A DNA stretch of 64,000 nucleotides. Source: Lachnospiraceae bacterium UBA3287 (GTDB taxonomy: Bacteria > Bacillota > Clostridia > Lachnospirales > Lachnospiraceae). This document shows positions 32,745 to 41,420 of this stretch, one piece after another. The stretch lies in assembly GCA_002362155.1 (NCBI GenBank), contig DETN01000131.1, forward strand, positions 1 through 64,000, read 5' to 3'. How positions within the stretch are numbered: the first letter of the stretch is position 1; every line of letters starts with the position of its first letter. Position numbers and translations under genes: made by a program. Below the pieces are notes generated by a model. The model saw only the letters and a program-made list of their open reading frames with translations. It did not search any database and had not been told where the DNA came from.

Positions 32745-33635
32745 TTAATAGTGGACATGCTTCCTGGAGACCAGGAGGTTGATGCATGTGATGGTCAGGA
32801 CGATGGCAAAGAGGACGATGGCCGCCGAGGACGCGTAGGAGGGATATCCGCCCGAATCCCCGTAGAGCATGTCGTAGATGTAGCCGACGATGGTGTTCAT
32901 TTCGGCCGCGTTCAGGTCGGTGCCGAAGAGGGCGACCGCATCCGAGTAGGCCTTGAAGGCCCCGATAAAGCCCGTGATGACCAGGTAAAAGATGGTCGGG
33001 GAGATCATGGGCAGGGTGATCTTGAAGAAGATCCTGGATCTGGAGGTCCCGTCCACTCTGGCGGCGTTGTAATAGTCCTGGTTGACCGATGCCAGGGCGC
33101 CGGTCAGGAGCAGGATCTTGAAGGGCATGACGATCCAGATGGTATAGAGGCACAGGACGAACATCTTGGCCCAGTAGGGACCGTCGATCCAGTCCACGGC
33201 GGATCCGCCGAAGAAGCCTATGATGTTGTTGATGAAGCCGTCCGAATAGGGGGTCTTCTGGAAAAGGATCATGAAGACCAGACCGACTGCCAGGGTGTTT
33301 GTCACGTAGGGCAGGAAAAAGATGGTCTGGAAAGCGTCCTTTAAGACCTTGATGGAACTGAGGGCGGCCGAGATCAGAAGCGCGATGCCGGTGGAAAGGG
33401 GCACCGTGATAATGACCAGAAGGAAGGTATTCTTCAGGGCCTGCAGGAAATAGGGATCGTGCAGGACATAGGAATAGTTGTAGGCGCCTACGCCGAAAGA
33501 GGTCTGGGACGCCGAATTGTATCCTTCCTCAAAGGAATAGATAAAAACGTCGATCAGGGGATATACCATGAACACGCCCAGGAAAAGGATGGCGGGCAGC
33601 AGGTATAACCAGGCCTTATTGCTTTTATAATCCAT
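32745..33635 (-). CDS. Sugar ABC transporter permease (MalF type)
   Basis: A 296-residue membrane protein: first helix AWLYLLPAILFLGVFMVYPL, then the MalF-type docking loop DYYNAARVDGTSRSRIFFKI near residue 190, and six membrane segments in all. It lies 11 bp after the ATPase gene and has an AAGGAGG site. It forms one half of the sugar channel. Length and layout are typical. Confidence 0.93.
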   Translation of the reverse strand: MDYKSNKAWLYLLPAILFLGVFMVYPLIDVFIYSFEEGYNSASQTSFGVGAYNYSYVLHDPYFLQALKNTFLLVIITVPLSTGIALLISAALSSIKVLKDAFQTIFFLPYVTNTLAVGLVFMILFQKTPYSDGFINNIIGFFGGSAVDWIDGPYWAKMFVLCLYTIWIVMPFKILLLTGALASVNQDYYNAARVDGTSRSRIFFKITLPMISPTIFYLVITGFIGAFKAYSDAVALFGTDLNAAEMNTIVGYIYDMLYGDSGGYPSYASSAAIVLFAIVLTITCINLLVSRKHVHY

Positions 33636-33646
33636 CTTTTTCCTCC

Positions 33647-34750
33647 TTACCTGTTTCTGGTGACCCGGATCCGCTCTTCCGTTTCCTTACTGAACAGATG
33701 GACCTTCTCCGGCTTTAAGGCAAAGCGGATGATGCCGCCTTCGGGCTCCACCTTATTGGAGGAGTCGATGATGGAGCGGATGGTGGGATTTTCGGAGGCG
33801 TCGGAATAGGAAACGATGGAGATATCGCGGCCCATGACCTCCACAGCACCGAACCTTACCTGGAAAGATCCCTGGTCATGGAGAATAAAGCCCTCGGGAC
33901 GGATGCCCACGTAGACCTCCTGGTCGGATACGCCGGGAACGTCCAGGACCTGGCTGCCGTCGATATAGAGCTTTTCTCCCTTTACGGTCCCCGTGAATAC
34001 GTTGATGGGGGGAGTGCCCAGGAACTTGGCCACGAAAAGATTGACCGGATCGTCATAGACCTCCTGGGGCTTTCCGATCTGCTGGATCACGCCCAGCTTC
34101 ATGACGATGATCATGTCGGAGATGGACATGGCCTCTTCCTGGTCATGGGTAACAAAGATGGTGGTGACTTTGGTCTCGGTCTGGATCCTGCGGATCTCTT
34201 CTCTGGTCTGGAGGCGGAGTCTGGCGTCCAGGTTGGACAGGGGCTCGTCCAGAAGAAGGACTCTGGGGGTCTTGACCAGGGCTCTGGCAATGGCCACGCG
34301 CTGCTGCTGGCCGCCGGAGAGCTCGGAGGGACGGCGGTCCATGAAAGGCTCGATCTGGACCAGCTTTGCCGCTTCCATGGCCTTGGCTTCCATGGCCTGC
34401 TTTGTCATCTTCTGGTCCCCCTTGAGGTTCTCCAGAGGGAATACGATGTTCTGGCGGACTGTCAGATGCGGATAGAGAGCATAGTTCTGGAAGACCATGC
34501 CCACGCCCCTGTTCTCCGGAGGCAGATCCGTGACATCCTCGTCTCCGAAGAAGATCTTTCCTTCCGAAGGCCTCTGCAGACCGCAGATCAGACTCAGGCA
34601 TGTGGACTTGCCGCAGCCGGAGGGGCCCAGCAGACCGATCAGCTTGCCGTCGGGAATTTCAAAATTGAAATTGTTGACGGCAATGACGTCATCGCCCTTG
34701 CGGTTGCGGTTGGGAAACCGTTTTGTCAGATTCTCTAATACGACTTTCAT
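33647..34750 (-). CDS. Sugar ABC transporter ATP-binding protein (MsmK/UgpC type)
   Basis: A 367-residue ATPase with Walker A LLGPSGCGKSTCL, signature LSGGQQQRVAIARAL and Walker B VLLLDEPLSNLDARL, followed by the C-terminal regulatory OB domain (from about residue 240) seen in MalK, MsmK and UgpC. It is first in the operon and has an AAGGA site. ATPases of this group often serve several sugar importers, so it may energise others too. The upstream region carries a TATAAT at about 34830, but no good -35 box is visible. Confidence 0.93.
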   Translation of the reverse strand: MKVVLENLTKRFPNRNRKGDDVIAVNNFNFEIPDGKLIGLLGPSGCGKSTCLSLICGLQRPSEGKIFFGDEDVTDLPPENRGVGMVFQNYALYPHLTVRQNIVFPLENLKGDQKMTKQAMEAKAMEAAKLVQIEPFMDRRPSELSGGQQQRVAIARALVKTPRVLLLDEPLSNLDARLRLQTREEIRRIQTETKVTTIFVTHDQEEAMSISDMIIVMKLGVIQQIGKPQEVYDDPVNLFVAKFLGTPPINVFTGTVKGEKLYIDGSQVLDVPGVSDQEVYVGIRPEGFILHDQGSFQVRFGAVEVMGRDISIVSYSDASENPTIRSIIDSSNKVEPEGGIIRFALKPEKVHLFSKETEERIRVTRNR

Positions 34751-34857
34751 AAGCTTTTCCTTTCTCCCCGTAGATTTGGAAGCTGGTGGTTTTATGAAGC
34801 ATCAGCAGAGCAACGCTTCACACGGATAAATTATATCACGAACAGGGACGTCTGACA

Positions 34858-34904
34858 TAAAAAAGAATGCCCGGTCCGCGGCACTTCCGGCCGGGATCGG
34901 GCAT
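34858..34904 (-). terminator. Terminator of the polymerase-yolD-kinase operon
   Basis: Minus strand ATGCCCG pairs with CGGGCAT around an inner CCGG stem, then TCTTTTTTAT. Confidence 0.72.
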
Positions 34905-34914
34905 ATTTCGTCCA

Positions 34915-35478
34915 TTACTGTTTTATCGTCTTCTCAGAGTCAGGAAAGTACTTCTCCAGCAGCCTGTCTGCCACTCTCTCGGGAGGGTCGCCTTCCATAT
35001 CAAAGATTTTTATGACAGGGATACTTTTATGTTCTGTTGTGTAGTGAATCAGATCCTCGAAAATATGCATCCTTTTACTGAGTATGTCCAGTCTCTCTGC
35101 TATGTCGTAATCTTCGAAGTCTTTCCCGTCTTCATCGGCCAGGCCGAACCTGGAATATATATTCTGAGGCAGGTCATACAGTTCCACGGAAAGTACGTCG
35201 GGTCCGTAGAGCTTTTCTTTAAAAAATTCCGGATCGGTCAGGGGCGTGACCGACAGGACCAGATTCTCATTCTTTCTCATGAGTTTTCTGATCATCACGC
35301 CCCGTTTCCTGTCCCTTTCCCCGGGAGACACGGTCTTTTCAAATTCCTCCATGCTGATCCCGTATTTTTTCCCGATCTGGTCATCCAGATCAAAGAAGGG
35401 GATCCCCAGCCTCCGGGCCAGAAGTTCTCCTATGACGCCCTTTCCCATGCACTCCGGGCCAAACAGCAGAATCTTCAT
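34915..35478 (-). CDS. P-loop kinase-like protein (shikimate-kinase-like fold)
   Basis: The start at 35478 overlaps the yolD stop (ATGA) and has AAGGAG upstream. The 187-residue protein opens with ILLFGPECMGKGVIGELLARR, an altered Walker A (GxxxxGKG), then IPFFDLDDQIGKKYG, which resembles the shikimate kinase family's D-x-D region. RKLMRKNENLVLSVTPL fits the next strand. Its own substrate is unknown; shikimate kinase proper has GxxGxGKS/T, so a different small substrate or a regulatory role is possible. It is last in the operon with a translesion polymerase. Confidence 0.65.
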   Translation of the reverse strand: MKILLFGPECMGKGVIGELLARRLGIPFFDLDDQIGKKYGISMEEFEKTVSPGERDRKRGVMIRKLMRKNENLVLSVTPLTDPEFFKEKLYGPDVLSVELYDLPQNIYSRFGLADEDGKDFEDYDIAERLDILSKRMHIFEDLIHYTTEHKSIPVIKIFDMEGDPPERVADRLLEKYFPDSEKTIKQ

Positions 35479-35921
35479 ACATGACTCCTTTCTTTCCGGC
35501 TTAAAATCTCTCCCTCCAGAGAGAGGATATCCTCCAGGGGGATCTTTGTTCCATCCGCAAACATCAGACATTTTTCAACGGGATCGATCCGCCGGATCCT
35601 CCCCGCCATCTCTTCGTAGGATCCGCCTTCCTTCAAGGGATCCGCCAGAAAATATGTCACCTGAACCAAGGGCCTCTCCGGAAGATGCTCCTCAAGGATC
35701 TTCAGCTGCCTGTCCAGGTCTTCCCTCTCCTCTTCCGACAGTTCGATCCTTCTCTCTGTCAGCCGGGCCGTTTCCGCCACGGCCTCCTCATGCCCTGTCA
35801 GGGCCCGGAAGGGCATGAACTGGGCAGCCCTCTTTTCCATGTCCATGGGAGGGTGCTTCTGCGATACATGATGAGGCAGATCAATGATGTCCTCATAAGG
35901 ACTTTTTCCTTCTTCTGTCAT
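35475..35921 (-). CDS. YolD-like protein
   Basis: A 148-residue soluble protein of the YolD family: KRAAQFMPFRALTGHEEAV is the family's opening, and the ending GRIRRIDPVEKCLMFADGTKIPLEDILSL is the beta-rich core seen in these proteins. YolD genes are usual neighbours of Y-family polymerases of the UvrX/YqjW type in Firmicutes. It overlaps the polymerase stop by four bases and is overlapped by the kinase. A role as polymerase partner or regulator is inferred from that pairing. Confidence 0.88.
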   Translation of the reverse strand: MTEEGKSPYEDIIDLPHHVSQKHPPMDMEKRAAQFMPFRALTGHEEAVAETARLTERRIELSEEEREDLDRQLKILEEHLPERPLVQVTYFLADPLKEGGSYEEMAGRIRRIDPVEKCLMFADGTKIPLEDILSLEGEILSRKERSHV

Positions 35922-37477
35922 GCCTTATGGCCTCCGATCTGGCTGTTGCGCTCTCTTGCGGTGGCCCCTTCCTGCAGATCCGCTGCCCGAAGGACTGCAT
36001 TCTTCCCGAACTTCTTCTGCAGGGCAAGGACCGCCTCCTGGGCCTTCTTTTCCTTCAGGAGCCTTTTCTCTTCCTTCTCCCGAAGGCTCTGGTCCGGAGC
36101 CTCATCTCCGCCCTCCCCCATGCCGAAATCGGCAAAGAGGTCCATCTGTTCATAGACCGTTTCCCCGCTCCCGGCGGCGCTCTTTTCCACATGCACCGCC
36201 GTCAGGTAGATCCGCTTGGAAAGGAGGGAGGGATCCATGATCCTTTTAAAAAGCTTCATGACCGCCTCCGATATCTGATCGGAGGAAGAGGTAGGCCTTT
36301 TCAGGTTTACGGTCCCGCGGGCGGGCTTTGGAACCCGTATGCCGTAGAAGCTGTCCGAGATCTCCCCCTGATACGTCCCTCCCATTTCCGGAAGATTGGC
36401 CCTGTCAAAGCCTATGTAGAGAACGATCCTGTCCGTCACAAGGCCCTTTTCCATCAGGTGGAGGGAGAGATTTCTTGCCATCTCCCGGACCACAATGCCT
36501 GTCCTCCGATAATCCGAAGGGCAGTCCAGGACCTGGCCCTCTCCCACCGAGGAGGACTCGGGCACAAAGGCTTTGATCTCCTTCATGGTGCATGGCTCCC
36601 AGCCCCAGGCATGGTCTATGAGAAGCTCTGCGTTTACTCCGAAAAGCTTATAGAGCAGGTCTTCGTTGTAATAATCCGTTTCCCTTCCCAGAGAGCACCT
36701 GGCAATGTCCCCCATGGTATAAAGGCCGCAGCCCTCCAGTTTTCTCTGGGTCCCTTTTCCCACCCGCCAGAAATCCGTCAGGGGCATATGGGTCCACAGA
36801 AGGCGGCGGTAGGTCATCTCGTCCAGAGAAGCGATGCGGACCCCGTCCTCATCAGCGGGGATGTGCTTTGCCACGATGTCCATGGCCACCTTGGCCAGAT
36901 AGAGATTGGTCCCGATCCCGGCCGTGGCAGTAATGCCGGTAGAAGCATAGACGTCCCCTATGATCCGTCTGGCCAGTTCATGGGGGGTGGTCTCCAGGGC
37001 CGGCAGATAGTCCGTCACATCCATGAAGATCTCGTCGATGGAATAGACATGGATGTCCTCGGGGGCGGCATATTTGAGATAGATCTGATAGATCCTGGTG
37101 GAATAGTCCATGTAGAGGGCCATGCGGGGCACGGCCGTCAGATAGGACAGTTCCAGAGAAGGATCCGCGGAGAGCTTTTCCTGATCGCAGGAGTCTCCCT
37201 GAAAGGCTCCTCCCGCCGCTCGGCGTCTTCCCTCGTTGATCTTTTTCACCTTCTGCACCACCTCAAAGAGGCGGCAGCGGCCGGGAAGGCCATAGGCTTT
37301 CAGGGAGGGAGAGACCGCCAGGCAGATGGTCTTTTCGGTCCGGGAAGGATCCGCCACCACCAGATGAGTGGTCAGGGGGTCCAGTCCCCTCTCCCTGCAT
37401 TCCACGGAGGCATAGAAGGACTTGAGGTCAATGGCGATATAGGTCCTGTCTGCTTTCTGCACAGACTTCTGATCCAT
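35918..37477 (-). CDS. Y-family DNA polymerase (UvrX/ImuB-like)
   Basis: The start at 37477 has AGGAGG upstream. The 519-residue protein has the Y-family core: YIAIDLKSFYASVECRERGLD, the catalytic SIDEIFMDVTDY, and TAGIGTNLYLAKVAMDI. The C-terminal part has a probable sliding-clamp motif, EQMDLF, near residue 448 and ends ERNSQIGGHKA, a tail common in the UvrX subgroup. It inserts bases across damage. No LexA-type operator is obvious in the 54 bp upstream; it may be read from the HAD gene's promoter. The insert around residues 90-110 (RRRAAGGAFQGDSCDQEK) is larger than in DinB. Confidence 0.93.
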   Translation of the reverse strand: MDQKSVQKADRTYIAIDLKSFYASVECRERGLDPLTTHLVVADPSRTEKTICLAVSPSLKAYGLPGRCRLFEVVQKVKKINEGRRRAAGGAFQGDSCDQEKLSADPSLELSYLTAVPRMALYMDYSTRIYQIYLKYAAPEDIHVYSIDEIFMDVTDYLPALETTPHELARRIIGDVYASTGITATAGIGTNLYLAKVAMDIVAKHIPADEDGVRIASLDEMTYRRLLWTHMPLTDFWRVGKGTQRKLEGCGLYTMGDIARCSLGRETDYYNEDLLYKLFGVNAELLIDHAWGWEPCTMKEIKAFVPESSSVGEGQVLDCPSDYRRTGIVVREMARNLSLHLMEKGLVTDRIVLYIGFDRANLPEMGGTYQGEISDSFYGIRVPKPARGTVNLKRPTSSSDQISEAVMKLFKRIMDPSLLSKRIYLTAVHVEKSAAGSGETVYEQMDLFADFGMGEGGDEAPDQSLREKEEKRLLKEKKAQEAVLALQKKFGKNAVLRAADLQEGATARERNSQIGGHKA

Positions 37478-37531
37478 GATGTCCTCCTTCCTCATAAGAT
37501 CCTTCTCCCTGCCGGAGAGGGGCAGTTAAAT

Positions 37532-38350
37532 TCATAACAGTTCCGTAACAGAAGCCAGGGAGGGAAGAATGATATCCGGGCAGTAATCATACTTTTCCAG
37601 ATCCTCCATCTTTGTTTCCCCCGTCAGGACCATGACAGACAGAGCCTTCGTTCCATTCGCGATGGCGATGTCCGTATAGATTCGGTCCCCCACAAAGCAG
37701 AGCTCTTCCTCCCTGCAGCTGGTCTGATCCATGACATAGTCAAAGGCGTGGCGGGTGGGCTTTCCGAAGAATTCGGGCCACCTGCCGGTGGAAGCCTCCA
37801 CCATCTTTGCCATGGATCCGCAGTCAGGGATATATTCCCCTCCCGACATGGGACAGTTCCAGTCGGGATTGACCCCGTAGTAGACGGCTCCGTGGCGGAC
37901 GAAGTGACAGGCCTTTGCCATCTTTTCGTAGGTCAGGGTCTTGTCAAAGCCCAGGATCACCGCATCGGGGTTTTTATCGTCCCGGGAAATGCCCGCATCG
38001 TCAAAAGCCTTTTCCAGGTTGGGGGTCCCCACCACGTAGCAGGTCATGCCGGGATGTTTTTCTTTTATATAACGGATGATGACGTGGGTGGATATGAAGA
38101 TCATCTCCGGACTTACGTCGATCCCCATGCGGGAGAGCTTTTTCACGTAGTCTCCGTGATTGGCGGAGGAGTTGTTGGTAAAAAAGCAGTAGTCCCTGCC
38201 GGTCTCCCGGGCCCTTTTTAAAAAGTCCAGGGTAAAGGGAAAGATATCGTTCTCCAGATAAATGGTCCCGTCCATATCCAGGACAAAGCACCGGATCCCC
38301 CGGAGCCTTTCCCTGATTTCTTCTGTGGTCATCGGAATGTAACGGCTCAT
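37532..38350 (-). CDS. HAD-IIA phosphatase, NagD-like
   Basis: The start at 38350 has GGGAGG upstream. The 272-residue protein has the HAD nucleophile FVLDMDGTIYLEN, motif II CFFTNNSS, and motif IV/III FVGDRIYTDIAIA with a C2a cap in between, as in NagD and related nucleotide or sugar-phosphate phosphatases. It lies 54 bp before the polymerase gene and has its own extended -10 box (38382-38390). The substrate is not clear. Confidence 0.9.
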   Translation of the reverse strand: MSRYIPMTTEEIRERLRGIRCFVLDMDGTIYLENDIFPFTLDFLKRARETGRDYCFFTNNSSANHGDYVKKLSRMGIDVSPEMIFISTHVIIRYIKEKHPGMTCYVVGTPNLEKAFDDAGISRDDKNPDAVILGFDKTLTYEKMAKACHFVRHGAVYYGVNPDWNCPMSGGEYIPDCGSMAKMVEASTGRWPEFFGKPTRHAFDYVMDQTSCREEELCFVGDRIYTDIAIANGTKALSVMVLTGETKMEDLEKYDYCPDIILPSLASVTELL

Positions 38351-38381
38351 GCTGACGCCTCCCTGCGCTGATACTGAAGGC

Positions 38382-38390
38382 ATTATAGCA
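38382..38390 (-). promoter_or_regulatory. Extended -10 element upstream of the HAD gene
   Basis: Minus strand TGCTATAAT, 32 bp before the HAD start. No strong -35 box. Confidence 0.45.
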
Positions 38391-38422
38391 TGAAGAGGGG
38401 CTTTTCCCACCTGCAGGCAGCG

Positions 38423-38454
38423 AAAAAATGCCCGGGGAAAAAGTCCCCCGGGCA
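38423..38454 (-). terminator. Terminator of the AGCS-mmuM unit
   Basis: TGCCCGGGG pairs with CCCCCGGGCA, then six T on the minus strand. Confidence 0.85.
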
Positions 38455-38520
38455 GGATAGTGCGGATCTGACGGTTTTTTAAGGAGAAAGCGGCCGGGAT
38501 CCGGGCCATGCGGCCTTGTG

Positions 38521-38757
38521 TCATGCGATGGGATCAAAGCCTCTGGCGGCGATGTAGGCCTCCGTCAGAGAAGTGGCGATGCGGCCCGGATTCTTATGGG
38601 TCTGGCCCAGGCATACCACCCTGTCAAAGGCTTTCTTCCAGGTCCTGATCATTTCCCTGTCGGTCCGGTTCCCAAGGGCCAGGACAACGAAATCGGCAGG
38701 GATCTCCTCATCCTTTCCTTCCGCAAGGTTTTCGTCGAAAGAAGTTTTATCAGCCAT
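38521..38757 (-). pseudogene. Short ORF resembling the C-terminal end of an enoate reductase
   Basis: A 78-residue open frame 23 bp after mmuM. The segment ADFVVLALGNRTDREM, then RVVCLGQTHKNPGRIATS and LTEAYIAARG, matches the very end of FAD-dependent old-yellow-enzyme reductases, where the NAD(P)-binding half reads DxVVxALGxRPN and GDAxxPGRI. The rest of that 640-residue enzyme is absent, and no ribosome site precedes the ATG. It may be a leftover fragment, or a small protein derived from one. It shares the terminator at 38423-38454 with mmuM. Confidence 0.45.
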
Positions 38758-38780
38758 ATAAAAATCCGGGGCGGATCTCT

Positions 38781-39749
38781 TTACCGCATATGGGCAGGGC
38801 TCTTCAGAAGTTCCTCGCGGACCGCGTTCACCTGGCGGATATGGCTTTCCACCGTGGTGCAGCAGCCGCCTGCAGCCAAGGCTCCTGCCAGGTAATAATC
38901 CCTGGCGCAGTCTCCGAAGGGGCGCTGGCCCTCTTTACCGTGCCAGGTCTTGGTCACGGGGTCGTAGGTCTCTCCCGAGTTGGGATAGACGGCTATGGGA
39001 AGATCCGTTCCGGATCTGATCTCCCGGATCAGGCTCTCTATGAACATGGGGGCCGTGCAGTTGACGCCGATCATAACAAGACCGGGATGGTCCTGGGACA
39101 GGACCTTTGCGCAGTCCCGGATCCTGTCGCCTTCACAGATATGCTTTCCGTCCTTACAGGAAAAGCTGATCCAGTAGGGGGCTCCCAGCTCCTCCGCAAT
39201 CTTCGCACAGACCAGGGCTTCCCTGAGGGAGGGCTGGGTCTCGATGAGAAGAAGATCCGCTCCCTCTTCCCAAAGCAGTTCCATCCTGCGTCTGTGGAAG
39301 GTGTCCAGGTCTTCATCGGAAATGTCATAACCGCCCCTGTATTCGGATCCGTCCGCCAGATAGGCCCCGTAAGGGCCGATGGCGCCGCCGCAGAGGGGGT
39401 AGGGCCGGCCGCTCTCTTTTCCCTCCTGCTGCCACCACTCCTCTCTGGCCTCCCGGAACATGCGGACCGACCGGCGGATGATCTCCTCCGCCTCTTCCTC
39501 TGTATAGCCGTTTTCCGTAAGGCCGGGAATGGTGGCCTGGTAGGAGGCCGTGATGTGGAGGTCGGCCCCGGCTCTCAGGTACTGGAGATGGACTTCCTTT
39601 ACCAGTTCCGGTCTTTCCGCCAGGACTCTGGCTGTCCAGAGCCTGTCGTTCAGCCTGCAGCCCAGTCCCTCCAGTGCCGTGGACATGGATCCGTCCACCA
39701 CCAGGAGCCTTTTTTTGTCAAACAGGTCTTTCAGATTCGTTCTTTCCAT
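38781..39749 (-). CDS. mmuM: Homocysteine S-methyltransferase
   Basis: A 322-residue methyltransferase of the MmuM/YitJ-type fold. LLVVDGSMSTALEGLGC opens it, and the zinc Cys residues are in MIGVNCTAP and AGALAAGGCCTT near the end. MmuM uses S-methylmethionine or SAM to methylate homocysteine to methionine. It starts 5 bp after the AGCS transporter stop, so the transporter may bring in S-methylmethionine or a related amino acid. No S-box is seen. Confidence 0.93.
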   Translation of the reverse strand: MERTNLKDLFDKKRLLVVDGSMSTALEGLGCRLNDRLWTARVLAERPELVKEVHLQYLRAGADLHITASYQATIPGLTENGYTEEEAEEIIRRSVRMFREAREEWWQQEGKESGRPYPLCGGAIGPYGAYLADGSEYRGGYDISDEDLDTFHRRRMELLWEEGADLLLIETQPSLREALVCAKIAEELGAPYWISFSCKDGKHICEGDRIRDCAKVLSQDHPGLVMIGVNCTAPMFIESLIREIRSGTDLPIAVYPNSGETYDPVTKTWHGKEGQRPFGDCARDYYLAGALAAGGCCTTVESHIRQVNAVREELLKSPAHMR

Positions 39750-39754
39750 CTGTA

Positions 39755-41188
39755 TTATCCTTTCTCCGCCTTCTCATCGACGGTTCCGTAGCTTACGTCC
39801 GGAGGATTTTCTCCTCTTTCCTTAGCCGGAATGAATCTGTCCCAGAAATCATGGAAGAGCCGCATGATCTCCTTCTGCTGGGTATAGATAAAGGTCATGG
39901 TGATCAGGATATAGACGGCGGACAGGATATCCGTCATGGCCCAGAGGGACGCCGCCTCAATGTTGTAGAAAAGGACGCAGGGCAGCATGTAGTAGATCAT
40001 GTAGACTCTGGTGGCGATCCTGTTCTTCTCAGTATCCCCGAAGGCATAGTTGATGGACTTCTCGCAGGAGTAGTACATGCCGATGATGGTGGTCCAGGCA
40101 AAGACCGCGATGGCCGCCGACATGAAGTATCCTCCGAAGCTGCCGTAGGAGACCTTGAAGGCCACGGTGGTGAGCTGGGCAGAATCCACGCCGGGATAGT
40201 CCACATATACATTGGTCAGGATCAGAGACAGGGCCGTCACGGAGCAGACCACGATGGTATCCAGAAAGACCTCTCCCCAGCCCCAGGAGGACTGGCGGAC
40301 CGGATGGTCTGTCTTTGCAGACGCATGGGCAATGATGCCGTAGCCTGTGCCCGCGTCGTTGGAGTAGAGGCCTCTGGCCACGCCGTAGCGGACGGCGTCC
40401 CTGACCGTAGCGCCGGCGAAGCCGCCGATCCCGGCCATGGGCGTAAAGGCCGATTTAAAGATCAGACCGAAGGCGGCAGGGACCATGGGCAGGTGGGTCA
40501 CAAGAATGCCCAGGCCGCCCAGGATATAGACCATGGCCATGAGAGGGACCACCTTTTCCATGACCGAGGAGATGCGCTTAAGGCCGCCCCAGATGGTCAG
40601 AAAGCAGGTGACGCCCAGGACCGTGACAGAAACGATGGGGGCAATGCCGAAGCCCTCCTGCAGAGAACTGGTCACGGACTCGGTCTGGACGCAGCAGGTC
40701 CAGGGGCCCAGGACAAAACAGGCAGCGGCCAGGACCATGGCTCCGCCCTTCCAGCCCAGGGCGTTCTTCATGACGAAGGACCGGTCGCACATGTATTCAT
40801 CCACGGATTCGCTGTACTTGACACGGAATCTCTGGCCCAGGATGATCTCGCAGGCCTTGGTGGACATGCCCAGAAGGCCCGATACCCACATCCAGAAGAC
40901 CGCGCCGGGGCCGCCGGCCACGATGGCCGTGGCGACGCCGCCTATATTGCCGACGCCGATGGTGTTGGCCATGGCCGTGCAGGCTGCGGCAAAGCCGGAG
41001 ACCGTTCCTGTCCCCTCGCCTTTGGAAAACATCTTTCCGAAGGTGTTTTTGAAATGAAAGACGATGTTTCGGAAGTTGTAGCGGAAGCCGAAGCGGATGG
41101 ACAGGTAGAGACCGGTGCCCACCAGAAGGACCGTCATCCAGGTGCCCCACATAAAGTCGGAGACCGCCGTGAGAAAGTTCAGAATCAT
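39755..41188 (-). CDS. AGCS-family sodium/amino-acid symporter
   Basis: A 477-residue membrane protein with about ten membrane segments. Early GTGLYLSIRFGFRYN and TGTVSGFAAACTAMANTIGVGNI are the AGCS signature; GLYSNDAGTGYGIIAHA is the second conserved block. Family members bring in alanine, glycine or similar amino acids with sodium. The pairing with mmuM suggests S-methylmethionine or methionine as substrate, which is inference. Its GAGAGG site is good and a promoter is 50-80 bp upstream. Confidence 0.9.
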   Translation of the reverse strand: MILNFLTAVSDFMWGTWMTVLLVGTGLYLSIRFGFRYNFRNIVFHFKNTFGKMFSKGEGTGTVSGFAAACTAMANTIGVGNIGGVATAIVAGGPGAVFWMWVSGLLGMSTKACEIILGQRFRVKYSESVDEYMCDRSFVMKNALGWKGGAMVLAAACFVLGPWTCCVQTESVTSSLQEGFGIAPIVSVTVLGVTCFLTIWGGLKRISSVMEKVVPLMAMVYILGGLGILVTHLPMVPAAFGLIFKSAFTPMAGIGGFAGATVRDAVRYGVARGLYSNDAGTGYGIIAHASAKTDHPVRQSSWGWGEVFLDTIVVCSVTALSLILTNVYVDYPGVDSAQLTTVAFKVSYGSFGGYFMSAAIAVFAWTTIIGMYYSCEKSINYAFGDTEKNRIATRVYMIYYMLPCVLFYNIEAASLWAMTDILSAVYILITMTFIYTQQKEIMRLFHDFWDRFIPAKERGENPPDVSYGTVDEKAEKG

Positions 41189-41235
41189 AAATAATACCTC
41201 TCCCCTTTTTTGAATTCGAGAAACTCTCTGTCAAC

Positions 41236-41265
41236 AATATAAGGGCGGCGGGCAGGTATTTGCAA
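41236..41265 (-). promoter_or_regulatory. Promoter of AGCS-mmuM
   Basis: Minus strand TTGCAA, 18 bp, TATATT, about 50 bp before the AGCS start. Confidence 0.45.
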
Positions 41266-41334
41266 TCGTTTTTAAGAAAGGGAGATCAGCGCTGTCAGAG
41301 ACATCCCGTGCAGCATCTTCTAAATACCGGAGCA

Positions 41335-41394
41335 TAAAAAAAGCACCCGGGGAAGGACAGAGCATATCGCCTGTCTGTCCTCCCTGCCGGGTGC
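41335..41394 (-). terminator. Terminator of the zinc-ribbon membrane protein gene
   Basis: GCACCCGG/CCGGGTGC outer stem and AGGACAG/CTGTCCT inner stem, then TTTTTTTA on the minus strand. Confidence 0.8.
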
Positions 41395-41420
41395 AGTATG
41401 ATGTTTTCTTACCGGATGCT

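Noticed and set aside
37478..37531. LexA (SOS) operator before the Y-family polymerase
   Set aside because: No GAAC-N4-GTTC-type repeat was found in the 54-bp gap.
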